From: Herbaspirillum sp. ST 5-3
Lineage (GTDB): Bacteria > Pseudomonadota > Gammaproteobacteria > Burkholderiales > Burkholderiaceae_D
Assembly: GCF_004804275.1 (NCBI RefSeq)
Contig: NZ_STGI01000001.1
Span: 186,001 to 250,000, forward strand
Direction of reading: 5' to 3'
Length of the DNA: 64,000 bases
Shown: positions 52,850 to 63,546 of the stretch, in pieces
Layout: each line of letters opens with the position of its first letter
Position numbering within the stretch: the stretch's first letter is position 1
Translations under genes and position numbers: made by a program
Notes under the pieces: model-generated
The model's database searches: none
Told to the model about the DNA's origin: nothing
Seen by the model: the letters and a program-made list of their open reading frames with translations, nothing else

Positions 52850-54043
52850 CTATGCGCGTGACAGATATTGCTCCACCAGGCGCACCCAGTAGGTCGCACC
52901 TATCGGCAGCAAGGCGTCGTTGAAATCGTAACTCGGGTTGTGCAGGTTGCACGGACCCAGTCCGTGCCCCACCGAGCGATGGTCGCCTTCGCCGTTGCCG
53001 ATGAAGACATAGCAGCCCGGCTTTTCCTGCAGCATGAAAGCGAAGTCTTCCGCCCCCATTGTCGGCTCGACCGCTGGATTGACATTCGCTTCGCCGACGA
53101 TCGATTTCATGACGTCGACCGCGATGGCGGTTTCCTTCGCATGATTGATGAGGGCCGGATAAAGGCGCTCGAACTTGAATTCGATCTCCGCCTCAAAGGC
53201 GGCGGCCGTATGTTCCGCCATGACCCGCATGCGGGTTTCAATCAGGTCCAGCACCTCCGGCCGGAAGGTGCGCACGGTCCCGATCAGGCGTGCTGTGTCG
53301 GGAATCACATTGGTCGCGCTGCCGGAATGGATTTGCGTCACCGACAACACGCCGGCGTCGAGCGGGCTCTTGTTGCGGCTGATGATGGTCTGCCAGCCCT
53401 GCGCGAGCTGCAAGGCAACCATGATCGGGTCTATGCCCTTGTGCGGTTGCGCGGCGTGCGCGCCCTTCCCCTTCACGATTACTTCGAACTCGTTCGATGA
53501 GGCCATCATCGGCCCCGGCGTGACGCCGAAAGTGCCGACCGCCTGCCCCGGCCAGTTGTGCATGCCGAACACCGCGTCCATCGGGCATTGCGCAAAGAGT
53601 CCGTCATCCATCATCCGTTTGGCGCCGGCGCCGACTTCCTCGGCCGGCTGAAAGATCAGGTAGACGGTACCGTCGAAATGCCGCTGGCGCGACAGATACT
53701 GCGCTGCGCCCAACAGCATCGCCGTATGGCCATCGTGACCGCAGGCGTGCATCCTTCCGTCGTGCCTGGAAGTATGGGCGAAGGTATTCGCTTCCTGCAT
53801 CGGCAGCGCATCCATGTCGGCGCGCAAACCGATCGCGCGCTGGCTGTTGCCGTTCCTGATGATGCCAACCACGCCGGTCTTGCCCATGCCCCGCACAATG
53901 GGGATGTTCCACTCGGTCAGTTTTCCGGCAACCAGATCGGCGGTTCGCTGCTCTTCGTAGCAGAGTTCGGGATGCGCATGAATGTCGCGCCGGATCTGTT
54001 GCAATTCGGGATGGAACTGGATGATCGGATCAATCAGGTTCAC
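52850..54043 (-). CDS. M20 family metallo-amidohydrolase
   Basis: A 397-residue protein of the hippurate-hydrolase/amidohydrolase group: HAHPELCYEE, GLRADMDALPMQE, MHACGHDGHTAMLLGAA, FQPAEEVGAGA with the metal-binding Asp/His/Glu residues of M20 peptidases. It should hydrolyse an N-acyl or amide compound; the true substrate is not evident. GTG start with GGAG upstream. It lies between the porin terminator and XdhC. Confidence 0.93.
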   Translation of the reverse strand: MNLIDPIIQFHPELQQIRRDIHAHPELCYEEQRTADLVAGKLTEWNIPIVRGMGKTGVVGIIRNGNSQRAIGLRADMDALPMQEANTFAHTSRHDGRMHACGHDGHTAMLLGAAQYLSRQRHFDGTVYLIFQPAEEVGAGAKRMMDDGLFAQCPMDAVFGMHNWPGQAVGTFGVTPGPMMASSNEFEVIVKGKGAHAAQPHKGIDPIMVALQLAQGWQTIISRNKSPLDAGVLSVTQIHSGSATNVIPDTARLIGTVRTFRPEVLDLIETRMRVMAEHTAAAFEAEIEFKFERLYPALINHAKETAIAVDVMKSIVGEANVNPAVEPTMGAEDFAFMLQEKPGCYVFIGNGEGDHRSVGHGLGPCNLHNPSYDFNDALLPIGATYWVRLVEQYLSRA

Positions 54044-54072
54044 GCGTTTCTCCGGAGAGTGGATAGTTGGCG

Positions 54073-54096
54073 AAAAAGGCGCGCGAGGCGCCTTTT
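54073..54096 (-). terminator. Terminator after the porin gene
   Basis: AAAAGGCGC (54074-54082), GCGAG, GCGCCTTTT (54088-54096): 9-bp stem, with T residues on the minus strand beyond. It lies between the porin and M20 genes and may give partial termination in the long unit. Confidence 0.85.
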
Positions 54097-54121
54097 CTCA
54101 GGTGATGACGTCGAGCGCAGG

Positions 54122-55123
54122 TCAGAAGAAATGACGCAGGCCGACGTTGACGCCACGATCGCCGATGCCGGTATCGGAGCCGTTGTTGACGGTGAATGTC
54201 GCGCCATTCTTGTTGCTGATGCGCGAATAAACCGTGTAGACATCGGTGCGCTTGGACAAGGCATAGAAGTAGCCGAGCGCGAACTGGTTGGCATCATGGT
54301 TGGCGGCGGTCCGGTCATCCTTGCGGATATAGGATGCGCGCACCGTGCTGGCGCCGAATGGCACCGTTGCGCCGATCAGGTAGTCGCGATTGTCTGTGGA
54401 ACCCTTGGCGGCCGGACCGTCGTTGTCGCTGTAGGCAAGGTGCAACTTGGCGACGCCGAAGTCATATGTGCCCGCGAGCATGGTGTTCCTTGTGCTGGCG
54501 ATGGTCGACGGATTGCCGTTGCGATTGTGGTAGGCAAGACGCACATTCACCGGACCAGCCACATAGCCGATGGAACTCCCCAGCTGGCGGCCGGCCGAGT
54601 TGTCGCCTGCGACTTCGCCAAGGCCATACAGGACGTCGGCGGTAAAGCCGTTGAAGGTCGGCGTGGTGTATTTGATGGCGTTATTGACGCGCACGCCATC
54701 CGGATCGATCAGGTTATGCGCCTGGCCGGAAAAACCGACATTGAACGGATCGGCCACTTGCGCGATCGCAAGGAAGCGCGGGCTGTACTGGCGTCCCAGC
54801 GTCAGTGCGCCCGAATTGCCCTTCAGGCCGACGAATGCCTGGCGTCCGTACATGAGTCCGCCCTGGCTCAGCGCACCAGTGTCGGCGGTGAAGCCGGACT
54901 CCAGCACGAAGTTTGCCGACATGCCGCCGCCGAGATCTTCGGTACCGCGAAAGCCGATGCGCGAACCAAACGGATTGGACAGCTTGGTGGCTGAGCCGGC
55001 CGCGCCGCCGCCCTGGAAGTCCAGTGCGAGATCCATGATGCCGTAGACAGCAACATTGGTCTGCGCCGAAGCGGCTCCAGCGAATGCACCCAGCACAGCA
55101 AGCGCAAGTAGCGATTTTTTCAT
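54122..55123 (-). CDS. Gram-negative porin
   Basis: A 333-residue outer-membrane protein: signal peptide (MKKSLLALAVLGAFAGAASAQ), beta-barrel pattern (NVAVYGIMDLALDFQGG ... GSRIGFRGTEDLGGGMSANFVLESGFTADTG ... GRQAFVGLKGNSGALTLGRQYSP) and the C-terminal Phe of porins (GLRHFF). ATG 55123 has AGGAGA before it. Probably the outer-membrane entry route for the substrate of this locus. Confidence 0.94.
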   Translation of the reverse strand: MKKSLLALAVLGAFAGAASAQTNVAVYGIMDLALDFQGGGAAGSATKLSNPFGSRIGFRGTEDLGGGMSANFVLESGFTADTGALSQGGLMYGRQAFVGLKGNSGALTLGRQYSPRFLAIAQVADPFNVGFSGQAHNLIDPDGVRVNNAIKYTTPTFNGFTADVLYGLGEVAGDNSAGRQLGSSIGYVAGPVNVRLAYHNRNGNPSTIASTRNTMLAGTYDFGVAKLHLAYSDNDGPAAKGSTDNRDYLIGATVPFGASTVRASYIRKDDRTAANHDANQFALGYFYALSKRTDVYTVYSRISNKNGATFTVNNGSDTGIGDRGVNVGLRHFF

Positions 55124-55223
55124 TAGTCTCTCCTGAGGAAGCAGTATTTTTGAGTATCGATTTGTTTGACGGTGACTTCGTGTTGCCTGCCGAACCGTCA
55201 GGTCGGCATTTGCTGCAAATCTC

Positions 55224-55871
55224 TTATCGCGCCAGTGCCACGAAATAACCGAAACCGAAGCCGATGGCGCACGTAAAGACGGCCATCCATGCGGGCACAG
55301 CGCTGTATATCGAAGGCGGAGCGGATGACGGAACCGATGCCATTGCCGTGGTTGCGGCGGCTGCGCTCGCCCGCGGCGCCGCTGCCGGCGCAAGTGGAGC
55401 CGACACGGCTTCCGCCGGCATGCCGGCGCCGTCGAAGTGACGGGCGAATGCCGTGAAGAAGTCGTCCGCGTTCTTCTTTGCAACGGTTTGCACGAGACGG
55501 CTGCCGACGCTTGCCAGCTTGCCGCCGATGTCCGCCTCCGCCACGTATTTCAGCGTCGTGGCGTCGCCATTGCCGGCCAGCGAAACGCGCGCAGTCATCT
55601 TCGCGAAGCCGGCCGCGCCGCCCTGCCCTTGACCGGTCAATGTGTAGCCATTCGGCGCATCAAGCTCGGACAACAGCACGCTGCCCCGGAAAGTTGCGGA
55701 GATCGGCCCGACCCTCGTGCCGACGATGGCGGCAAACTCCGTGTCAGAAACCTTGTCGAGCTGCTTGCAGCCGGCAATGCACGTCTGCAGCACGGCCGGA
55801 TCGTTCAACGCATCCCATACCTGCTGCTGCCTGGCCGGAATGCTGTATTCACCTGAAAAATCCATCGCCAT
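55224..55871 (-). CDS. coxG: CoxG-like carbon monoxide dehydrogenase subunit G (SRPBCC)
   Basis: A 215-residue protein: an SRPBCC/START-like domain (MDFSGEYSIPARQQQVWDALNDPAVLQTCIAGCKQLDKVSDTEFAA ... GFAKMTARVSL ... GKLASVGSRLVQTVAKKNADDFF), then an Ala/Pro-rich linker and one C-terminal helix (MAVFTCAIGFGFGYFVALA). CoxG anchors molybdenum hydroxylases to the membrane. It starts two bases after the dehydrogenase stop. Two in-frame ATGs, 55871 and 55865, are possible. Confidence 0.92.
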   Translation of the reverse strand: MAMDFSGEYSIPARQQQVWDALNDPAVLQTCIAGCKQLDKVSDTEFAAIVGTRVGPISATFRGSVLLSELDAPNGYTLTGQGQGGAAGFAKMTARVSLAGNGDATTLKYVAEADIGGKLASVGSRLVQTVAKKNADDFFTAFARHFDGAGMPAEAVSAPLAPAAAPRASAAAATTAMASVPSSAPPSIYSAVPAWMAVFTCAIGFGFGYFVALAR

Positions 55872-55873
55872 GC

Positions 55874-56752
55874 TTATTTCTCGTAGTGTTTGAAGAGCGC
55901 CTGCGTGCCGTTGCGGCCGTAACCTTGCGCTGCGAGTTGTTCGTAGAGTTTGCGGGCCAGCGAGACGCCCGGCAGATCGAGCTGCATGCAATGCGCCTCG
56001 GCCAGGGCGATGCCCAGATCCTTGATGAAATGCTCGATGAAGAAACCCGGCGCGAAGTCGCCCTTGATGATGCGAGTGCCAAGCACGTTCAGCTGGAAGC
56101 CGGAGGCCGCGCCGCCGCCGATGGACTTGAGCACAGTGTCGAGATCGAGGCCGGCGCGCTTGCCGTAGGCCAGCCCTTCGCACACGCCCATGATGGTCGA
56201 GGCAATCACGATCTGATTGCACATCTTGGTGTGCTGGCCGGCGCCGGCACCACCCTGCAGGACGATGCTCGTGCCCATGCGCTGCAGCACCGGCAATGCC
56301 TTTTCAAAGGCCGCAGGATCGCCGCCAACCATGATCGCCAGCTTAGCGTCGCGCGCGCCGACGTCCCCGCCGGATACGGGCGCATCGATGGCATAGCACT
56401 TCTTCTTGTCCGCTTCGGCTGCGATGCGCTCGGCCAATGCCGGACTGGAAGTCGTCATGTCGATCAGGACCGCACCCCGGTTGGCGCGTGCCACGATACC
56501 GTTTTCGCCCAGGTAGATCTCTTCGACGTCATGCGGAAATCCCACCATCGTGATCACGATGTCCGATGCCGCAGCGACGTCGCCGGGCGTATCGCACCAG
56601 GTGGCGCCCCTGACGACCAGCTCATCCGCCTTGTCGCGGGAGCGGTTGTAGACGTTGAGCCGGTAGCCCGCGTTCAAGATATGCCCCGCCATGCTGCGGC
56701 CCATGATGCCAAGGCCGATGAAGCCGATGCGGGTGCTCGTGTTTGCACTCAT
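55874..56752 (-). CDS. 3-hydroxyisobutyrate dehydrogenase-like NAD(P)-dependent oxidoreductase
   Basis: A 292-residue protein: Rossmann motif IGFIGLGIMGRSMAGHIL at the N-terminus, DAPVSGGDVGARDAKLAIMVGG and the catalytic Lys stretch GAGQHTKMCNQIVIAS. Family members include 3-hydroxyisobutyrate dehydrogenase and tartronate-semialdehyde (2-hydroxy-3-oxopropionate) reductase. It overlaps the CoxL-like gene by four bases and starts the CoxG gene, so it is part of the same pathway, acting on a beta-hydroxy acid or semialdehyde. Confidence 0.93.
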   Translation of the reverse strand: MSANTSTRIGFIGLGIMGRSMAGHILNAGYRLNVYNRSRDKADELVVRGATWCDTPGDVAAASDIVITMVGFPHDVEEIYLGENGIVARANRGAVLIDMTTSSPALAERIAAEADKKKCYAIDAPVSGGDVGARDAKLAIMVGGDPAAFEKALPVLQRMGTSIVLQGGAGAGQHTKMCNQIVIASTIMGVCEGLAYGKRAGLDLDTVLKSIGGGAASGFQLNVLGTRIIKGDFAPGFFIEHFIKDLGIALAEAHCMQLDLPGVSLARKLYEQLAAQGYGRNGTQALFKHYEK

Positions 56753-59104
56753 TTGTGATTCCTCTCCTGTTTGTCGCGCAGCAGTTCGCGCAGATACATC
56801 GGGGTAAGTGGCTGCCTGTCGACGACGACGCCAAAGGGTGCAAGCGCATCATTGACGGCATTGGTCAGCGCGCCGATCGCGCCCATCACGCCACCCTCGG
56901 CCATGCCTTTGATGCCGGCGGGCGTGGCGCGGCTCGGCGTGTGCATCGGCAGGATGTCGAAATGGGGAAGCTCATGCGCCGTGGCGACCAGATAATCGGC
57001 CAGCGTGCCGGACAGGTTCTGTCCACCTTCGTCGTAATGCACATGCTCGTAGAGCGCGCCGGACAAGCCCATGGCGATTGCGCCATGCTGTTGCCCCTCG
57101 ACGACGACGGGACTCAGCACGGTGCCGCAGTCTTCCGCAACCAGGTAGCGCATAAAGCGGATCGCACCTGTTGCGACATCCACCTCCACCTCGCACATAT
57201 GTGTCGAGTTGGAATATGTCATCGGCGGCGGATCGTAGGTCTTGTGGAACTCAAGGCCCGGACTCATTCCCTCAGGCAGTGCCAGGGGGTCGAGATAGGC
57301 CGTACGCGCAATGTCGGCAAGCGTCAGTCGGGTATCGCTCCATTCGCCGCCCTCGGCACGCTGAACACGGCCACCCGCCATCCGCAGCGAAGCGCTATCC
57401 GGGAGTTCGAGGAGCTTTGCGGCGATGGCAAGCACCTTGGCGCATGCCTCTTGCGCGCAGAGGTACAGCGTACCGCCGCCTGCGGTGCCGCCACGCGCGC
57501 CACGGCTGCCCATGCCGTAAGGAGCCACATCGGTATGGCCAAGATGCAGGTGTACCTGCTGCGGCGGAACGCCCAGACCTTCGGCGGCGGCCTGTGTCAA
57601 TGAAGTCTCGTAGCCCTGCCCGGTTGCGCCAAGCCCGACGGACACATTCACAGCCCCCGACGGTTCGATGCGCAACCATGCGGCCTCGTGGCCGGAACCG
57701 GCGATGCCGGCCGACTTGTAGAAACGCGAACCGTAGGTGGTGGATTCAACCACCGTGCACATGCCGAGGCCGAGGTAACGCCCCTCTGCCCGCGCGCGCT
57801 GCTGCCGGTCGCGAAATTCCTGGTAACCGATCTTTGCCAGAGCCGCTTCAAAGGTTTCGCGCGGCGTGATGTCTGCGAGCACCTCGCCAGTCGCCATCGT
57901 GTAGGGCAAGTCTTCCGGATGGAGCATGTTGATCCGGCGCACCTCCACCGGGTCGAGCCCGAGTTCACGCGCGATCGCATCCATCGTGCCATCCATTACC
58001 CAGCTGGTAATCGCCATGGGCGCGCGCATGGGGCCGTTGCCAACCTTGTTGGTCAACACCACCTTCACGTCGAACGTGTAGTCCTGCACCTTGTATGGCC
58101 CGGTCAGGATCATGGCCACCACACGCGCCAGATAGTTGCCGGGATAGAAGCTGTAGGCACCGAAGTCCTCAATGATTTCCAGCTCGAGGCCGAGCAAGCG
58201 GCCGTTGGCGTCGACGGCCGCCCGCGTACGGCAAAAATCTTCCCGCGATTGCGAGGATGCCAGCAGATTTTCCATCCGGTCCTCGCGCCAGCGCACCGGC
58301 CGCTTCATGTGGCGCGCAATAGCGGCAACGCTCAGTTCTTCGCGGTACAACGCGATCTTCTGGCCGAAGCCTCCGCCCACATCTGGCGAAATCACGGTGA
58401 CCTGCGATTCGGTCAGCCGCATGCGTGCTGCCAGCGTGGTGCGGTAAGGATGCGGCACCTGCGTGCCGACATGAAACGTGAGGTGCTGACGTCCCTCATC
58501 CCACACGGCGATGCAGCCGCGTGTCTCGATCGGCAGATGCGTCTGGCGGTGTTGCGAGAAGGTGCTTTCGATCACGCGAAAGGCTTCGCGCTTGCGGAAC
58601 TCGACATCGCCATGTTCCGAACGCTGGTGTGACAGCAGGTTTGACGGCAGGCTCTCATCAACTTTCGGCGAACCGGCGTCGAGCGCGCGCCACATGGTGG
58701 CGACCGCTTCGAGCACTTCGTATTCGACGACCACTTTTTCGATCGCGTCCTCCGCGAGATAGCGATCGGTCGCGATGATGCAGGCCACAGGATCGCCCTG
58801 GAAGCACACCTTGGCGACGGGCAGCGTATCCATTTCCACCGGCTGGAGGCCGTCTATCGGTGGCGCCATGCGCAACTTCGTTGTCCACTGCGCAAGGTCA
58901 TGACCGGTGAAAACCGCAAGGATGCCGGGCATCTCCAGTGCGGCCTCGACATTGACCGAGAGAATCCGTGCGTGCGCGTGCGGAGAGCGTACAAAACACG
59001 CGTGCAGCGCGCCCGGCACATCGATGTCGTCGATGTAGCGACCATGGCCGGTCAGCAGCCGCCGGTCCTCGCGGCGCGGCACATGCTTGCCGATGGACTG
59101 AAAA

Positions 59105-59130
<26 letters not shown>
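56749..59130 (-). CDS. Molybdenum hydroxylase large subunit, CoxL/xanthine-dehydrogenase family
   Basis: A 793-residue protein of the aldehyde-oxidase/xanthine-dehydrogenase large-subunit family: GRYIDDIDVPGALHACFVRSPHAHARI at the N-terminus, GQKIALYREELS, then GMGSRGARGGTAGG and the catalytic Glu region KGMAEGGVMGAIGALTNAV. No AYxCSFR motif of form I CO dehydrogenase is present; the equivalent loop reads GPMRAPMAITSW. Substrate unknown. Overlaps the small subunit gene and the dehydrogenase gene by a few bases. Confidence 0.92.
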
Positions 59131-59598
<468 letters not shown>

Positions 59599-59602
<4 letters not shown>

Positions 59603-60471
59603 GCTTGTCCTTCTGCGCGTCCAATGGCGCTCTCGATGGCGCGTTTGACCAGGGTCGCCGTGATCTCCCTGCGAAATTCGGCAGGAATGCGCGCATCGTC
59701 TTCCGGCGCGACGGCGCCACGCACGGCCTGGGCAAGCTCGCCGATCCACCCGGCATCGGCGACACGGCCCGAAAATAAGCGCGCGACCGCCTCGTACGCG
59801 ACCGGGACAGGCCCGGTCCCGGCGATGCCGACCCGCAGCCGCGCCGCGCGACCTGCCTGCAAGGCAACGGTGATGGCGACAGCGACAATGGCGAAGTCGC
59901 CGTGTCGCCGGTTGAACAATTGAAACGATGCGCCTTCATCCGGCGTCGCCGCAGGGAAGCGCACCGAGAGAATGATTTCATCCGGCTCCAGCGCGGTTGC
60001 CATGACCGACAAAAAGAATTCGGATGCGGGTATCGTGCGCTGTCCACGAATGCTGACGACCTTGATCTGCGCACCGAGGGTCACGGCGACCAGGGCGAGT
60101 TGCGCTGCCGGATCGGCATGGGCAAGGCTGCCGCCCAGCGTGCCGCGCTGGCGGATCGCGTAGTGTCCGATGGTTTGCGCAGCCTGCGCCAGCAAAGGGC
60201 AACGGCTCTTCACCACTGCCGATTCTTCAATCTGATGATGACGGGTGAGCGCACCGATTTCGAGTGCATCGCCGGCGTCGCGGATGTAAGCCAGCTCGGT
60301 GAGATCGTTCAAGTCGACCAGATCGGACGGCGTCGCAAGACGCATGTTCATCATCGGGCCGAGACTCTGCCCGCCCGCAATCACCTTGACATTCTCGCCG
60401 CTATGCGCGAGCTGTTCGAGCGCCTCTTCGAGCGAACTCGGACGGTGATAGGAAAAGGCTGCCGGCTTCAT
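59599..60471 (-). CDS. Molybdenum hydroxylase medium subunit (FAD binding)
   Basis: A 290-residue protein with the CoxM FAD-binding motifs AGGQSLGPMMNMRLA and TIGHYAIRQRGTLGGSLAHADP. It passes electrons from the iron-sulfur subunit through FAD to an acceptor. First of the three enzyme genes and 9 bases after the ABC ATPase gene, so uptake and oxidation genes run on one transcript. Confidence 0.94.
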
Positions 60472-60480
60472 TGCACGCCT

Positions 60481-61578
60481 TTACCAGACCAGGGTGTGGC
60501 CGCTCTGCTTGTCGAACAGATGCAGGCGATTCAGATTCAGTGCGAGACGAAGGTTCTCGCCGTCCTTGTGCTGGACTTCCTTGCCGACGCGGAAGAACAG
60601 CTTCACGCCTTCGGCTTCAAGCTCCAGGAACTGGTCGGAGCCGACCGGCAAGACGGAAATGATCTTGCCCTGCACGCACTCGCGCGCGCGCTGCTCGGCG
60701 TGGGCATCGACGTCCTCGGCGCGAATCCCCAGCACGACGGCGCGGCCGGAGTCGCCCGCTACTTTTTGCGCAATGTGCGGCGGCAGGATGATTTCAAGCT
60801 GGCCGCGCTTGAACAGCACGGCGTCGCCGGCCACCACGATATTCCCTTCGAGGAAATTGATGGGCGGGTTGCCGAGGAAGGATGCGACGAACATATTGCT
60901 CGGTCGCTCGTAGATGGCGTCCGGCGTGCCGATCTGCTGTACCACGCCACTGCGCATGACGACGATACGATCGGCGAGCGTCAATGCTTCGGCCTGGTCG
61001 TGCGTCACATACACGAACGTGGTCTGCATCGCCTGGTGCAATTGCTTGATCTCGGCGCGCATGGAAATACGCAATGCGGCATCGAGGTTCGACAACGGCT
61101 CGTCCATCAGGAATGCGAGCGGCTGGCGCACCATCGCGCGGCCGAGTGCGACGCGCTGGCGCTGACCGCCGGAAAGCTGGTCCGGGCGGCGTTCCAGTAG
61201 CGGTTCGATTTCAAGTCGGCGCGCGGCGTCGCGCACGCGCTGGTCGATCTCGTCGCTCGGATGCTTGCGCATGCGCAGGCCGAAAGCGATGTTCTCGTAC
61301 ACCGTCTTGTGCGGATACAGGGCGTAGCTCTGGAACACCATCGCCACGTCGCGCCTGTGCGGCGGGACGGTATTCATCACCTCATTGTCGAAGTACAGGT
61401 TGCCTTCGGTGACGTCCTCCAGCCCTGCGATCATGTTGAGCGTAGTCGATTTGCCGCAGCCCGACGGGCCGAGCAGGACGAGGAACTCCTTGTCGGCGAT
61501 GTCGAGGTTCAGGTTGTCGAGCGCGACGTAACCGTTCGGATAACGTTTCCCGACGTTTTCGAATTTAATGCGTGCCAC
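60481..61578 (-). CDS. ABC transporter ATP-binding protein, UgpC/MalK type
   Basis: A 365-residue ATPase: Walker A LGPSGCGKSTTLN, Q-loop VFQSYALYPHKTVYENIAFGL, signature LSGGQRQRVALGRAMV, Walker B LAFLMDEPLSNLDA, His in VTHDQAEA, and a C-terminal OB-like regulatory domain. It energises the two permeases next to it, a carbohydrate- or polyol-type importer by family. It lies 12 bases after the second permease. Confidence 0.94.
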   Translation of the reverse strand: MARIKFENVGKRYPNGYVALDNLNLDIADKEFLVLLGPSGCGKSTTLNMIAGLEDVTEGNLYFDNEVMNTVPPHRRDVAMVFQSYALYPHKTVYENIAFGLRMRKHPSDEIDQRVRDAARRLEIEPLLERRPDQLSGGQRQRVALGRAMVRQPLAFLMDEPLSNLDAALRISMRAEIKQLHQAMQTTFVYVTHDQAEALTLADRIVVMRSGVVQQIGTPDAIYERPSNMFVASFLGNPPINFLEGNIVVAGDAVLFKRGQLEIILPPHIAQKVAGDSGRAVVLGIRAEDVDAHAEQRARECVQGKIISVLPVGSDQFLELEAEGVKLFFRVGKEVQHKDGENLRLALNLNRLHLFDKQSGHTLVW

Positions 61579-61590
61579 TGGATTTTCTCC

Positions 61591-62499
61591 TTAGCCTTTT
61601 ACCGCGCCGGCAGTCAGGCCGGAGACGATGTAGCGTTCGAACATGATGGCGATGATCACCGGCGGAATGATCGCCAGCACGCCCGCTGCGTTGATGAATG
61701 AAAAACTGATCGTGAAGTCGGACGTGAACGACGCGACCACGATCGGCATGGTTTGCGAGGCCGGCGTTTGCGTAAACATCAGCGCCAGCAGGAATTCGTT
61801 CCAGCTCGTGAGGAAGGTGAACAACACGACCGCGACCAGCGAGGGCAGCGCGAGCGGAAGGAACACCAGCGTCAGCGTCTGGAATCGTGAACAGCCGTCC
61901 ACCCGCGCCGCCTTGTCGAGTTCATCCGGCAGCGACTCGAAGTAGCCGAGCAGGATGAAGATGCTGAAAGGAACCGTGATCGCGAGATAGGTGATGATGA
62001 GCGACAGCAGGTTATCCAGCAGGCCCAGCTTTTGCACGAACAGGAAGAACGGCACGACGAGTGCGATGTCCGGGATCACGCGCGTGGTGAGCATGAAGTA
62101 GATCGATGTCGATCGCCCGATGAAGCGGATCTTGGCCATCGCATACGCTGCCGGCACGCTGACCAGCAAGTTGAGAATGACGACGGCGATCGCCACGATG
62201 AAGCTGTTCCACATGGACGGGAGCAGGTTCTTCGCGGTGGACGGAATGAAGCCGCCGGTTGCCGTATCTCCTTCTTTGCGCGTCTCGTAGGTGACGACTT
62301 TTTCCTTGGCCTTGAAGATGGCGTTGAAGTTGTCCATCGTCGGCGCGTGCGGTACCCAGTGCGGCGGCACGGAGGTGATTTCCGCTTCGGACTGGAACGA
62401 GGACGAAACGAGCCAGCCGATCGGCGCCAGCACGTAGACGATGAACAGCACGGAGGCTATGAATAGCAGGGCGCGCCTGCCGAGGTGAGCGATATTCAT
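61591..62499 (-). CDS. ABC transporter permease, MalG/UgpE type
   Basis: A 302-residue membrane protein with about six helices and the EAA-loop DELDKAARVDGCSRFQTLTLVFLPLALP. The N-terminus is basic and lacks a signal. Pairs with the permease gene two bases upstream. Substrate unknown. Confidence 0.93.
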   Translation of the reverse strand: MNIAHLGRRALLFIASVLFIVYVLAPIGWLVSSSFQSEAEITSVPPHWVPHAPTMDNFNAIFKAKEKVVTYETRKEGDTATGGFIPSTAKNLLPSMWNSFIVAIAVVILNLLVSVPAAYAMAKIRFIGRSTSIYFMLTTRVIPDIALVVPFFLFVQKLGLLDNLLSLIITYLAITVPFSIFILLGYFESLPDELDKAARVDGCSRFQTLTLVFLPLALPSLVAVVLFTFLTSWNEFLLALMFTQTPASQTMPIVVASFTSDFTISFSFINAAGVLAIIPPVIIAIMFERYIVSGLTAGAVKG

Positions 62500-62501
62500 G
62501 T

Positions 62502-63419
62502 TCAGAGCTTCTTACCCATGCTGCGGATGATGAAAAAGGCCAGCACGAAGGTGACGATCGCCATGATGTAAGCGAGCGCCGCGCCGGTGCCGAATGCCAG
62601 CTTGCGGAAGGTCTCCACGTACACTTCCCATGCGACCACATGCGATGCGTCGGCCGGACCGCCTTCGGTCAGGATGAAGAACATGTCGAAGTGGCGAATT
62701 GCCATCATCGTTTCGTAAATCATGACCAGCAGGAAGCCGGGCTTGAGCGAAGGCAGCGTGATGTGAATGAAGCGTTGCCACACGTTGGCGCCGTCGACCT
62801 TGGCGGCGCTGTACAAGTCCGGCCGCACCGATTTCAAGGTGACCAGCAGGAGAATGGTGGCGAGCGGCACTTCCTTCCACACGAAGGCGTTTGTGATAAG
62901 CAGCAATGTCTTGTCGACATCGCCGAGCAGCACGATGTATTTCTGGATGAAGCCGAGTTGCAGCAGCAGTCCATTGAGCGCGCCGTAGCTGGAGTCGTAG
63001 ATCCATTTCCACATCAATCCGTTGGCCACATAGGGAATGGCCCAGGGGACCAGCAGGACGGCGGACAAGATGCGGCGGCCGCGGAATTCTTCGTTCAGCA
63101 GAATGGCCATCAGCATGGCGATGAGCATGATGCACGCGACCGATACCACGGTGAACGAGGTGGTGCGCCACACCGAGGTCCAGAACATCGGATCCTGGAA
63201 CAGGTGCACATAGTTGTCGAACCAGACGAAGGGCGCCCGGTGCGGGCGCGACAGCTTCAGGTCGAACAGGCTGATCCAGAACGAGTAAAGAATTGGAAAG
63301 ACGGCAACGACGCTCAGTACGAGCATCATCGGCGCGATGAAGATCATCGCGCTCTTCTGGTCGTATGCGCTCGATGGATAGCGAAAGGCGCTGCGCGGAC
63401 CACTGCTTTTGATTTTCAT
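62502..63419 (-). CDS. ABC transporter permease, MalF/UgpA type
   Basis: A 305-residue membrane protein with six helices and EAA-loop LYSAAKVDGANVWQRFIHITLPSLKPG. The first helix (IFIAPMMLVLSVVAVFPILYSFWIS) follows a polar N-terminus. It forms the transmembrane channel with the second permease. The gap to the binding-protein gene upstream holds a stable hairpin. Confidence 0.93.
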   Translation of the reverse strand: MKIKSSGPRSAFRYPSSAYDQKSAMIFIAPMMLVLSVVAVFPILYSFWISLFDLKLSRPHRAPFVWFDNYVHLFQDPMFWTSVWRTTSFTVVSVACIMLIAMLMAILLNEEFRGRRILSAVLLVPWAIPYVANGLMWKWIYDSSYGALNGLLLQLGFIQKYIVLLGDVDKTLLLITNAFVWKEVPLATILLLVTLKSVRPDLYSAAKVDGANVWQRFIHITLPSLKPGFLLVMIYETMMAIRHFDMFFILTEGGPADASHVVAWEVYVETFRKLAFGTGAALAYIMAIVTFVLAFFIIRSMGKKL

Positions 63420-63482
63420 CGGTTCGGTCTTTCAAGGAGTGGAACGATGCTGGGCATCGCTCCGTCTCGGCATGAGCAGGGC

Positions 63483-63513
63483 CAATCAGGGCGCCCAAGC
63501 GGCGCCCTGATTG
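63483..63513 (-). promoter_or_regulatory. Hairpin between the binding-protein and permease genes
   Basis: CAATCAGGGCGCC (63483-63495), CAAGC loop, GGCGCCCTGATTG (63501-63513): 13-bp perfect stem without a T tract. Such hairpins after a binding-protein gene usually stabilise its mRNA and let it be made in excess of the membrane parts. The rest of 63420-63546 has no gene. Confidence 0.8.
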
Positions 63514-63546
63514 CCTGCGGGGTTTACCCCTTGGGGAGGGTTCGTC

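Noticed and set aside
53558-54994. 478-codon frame antisense to the M20 and porin genes
   Set aside because: It spans the ends of two real genes and the terminator between them, with no motif.
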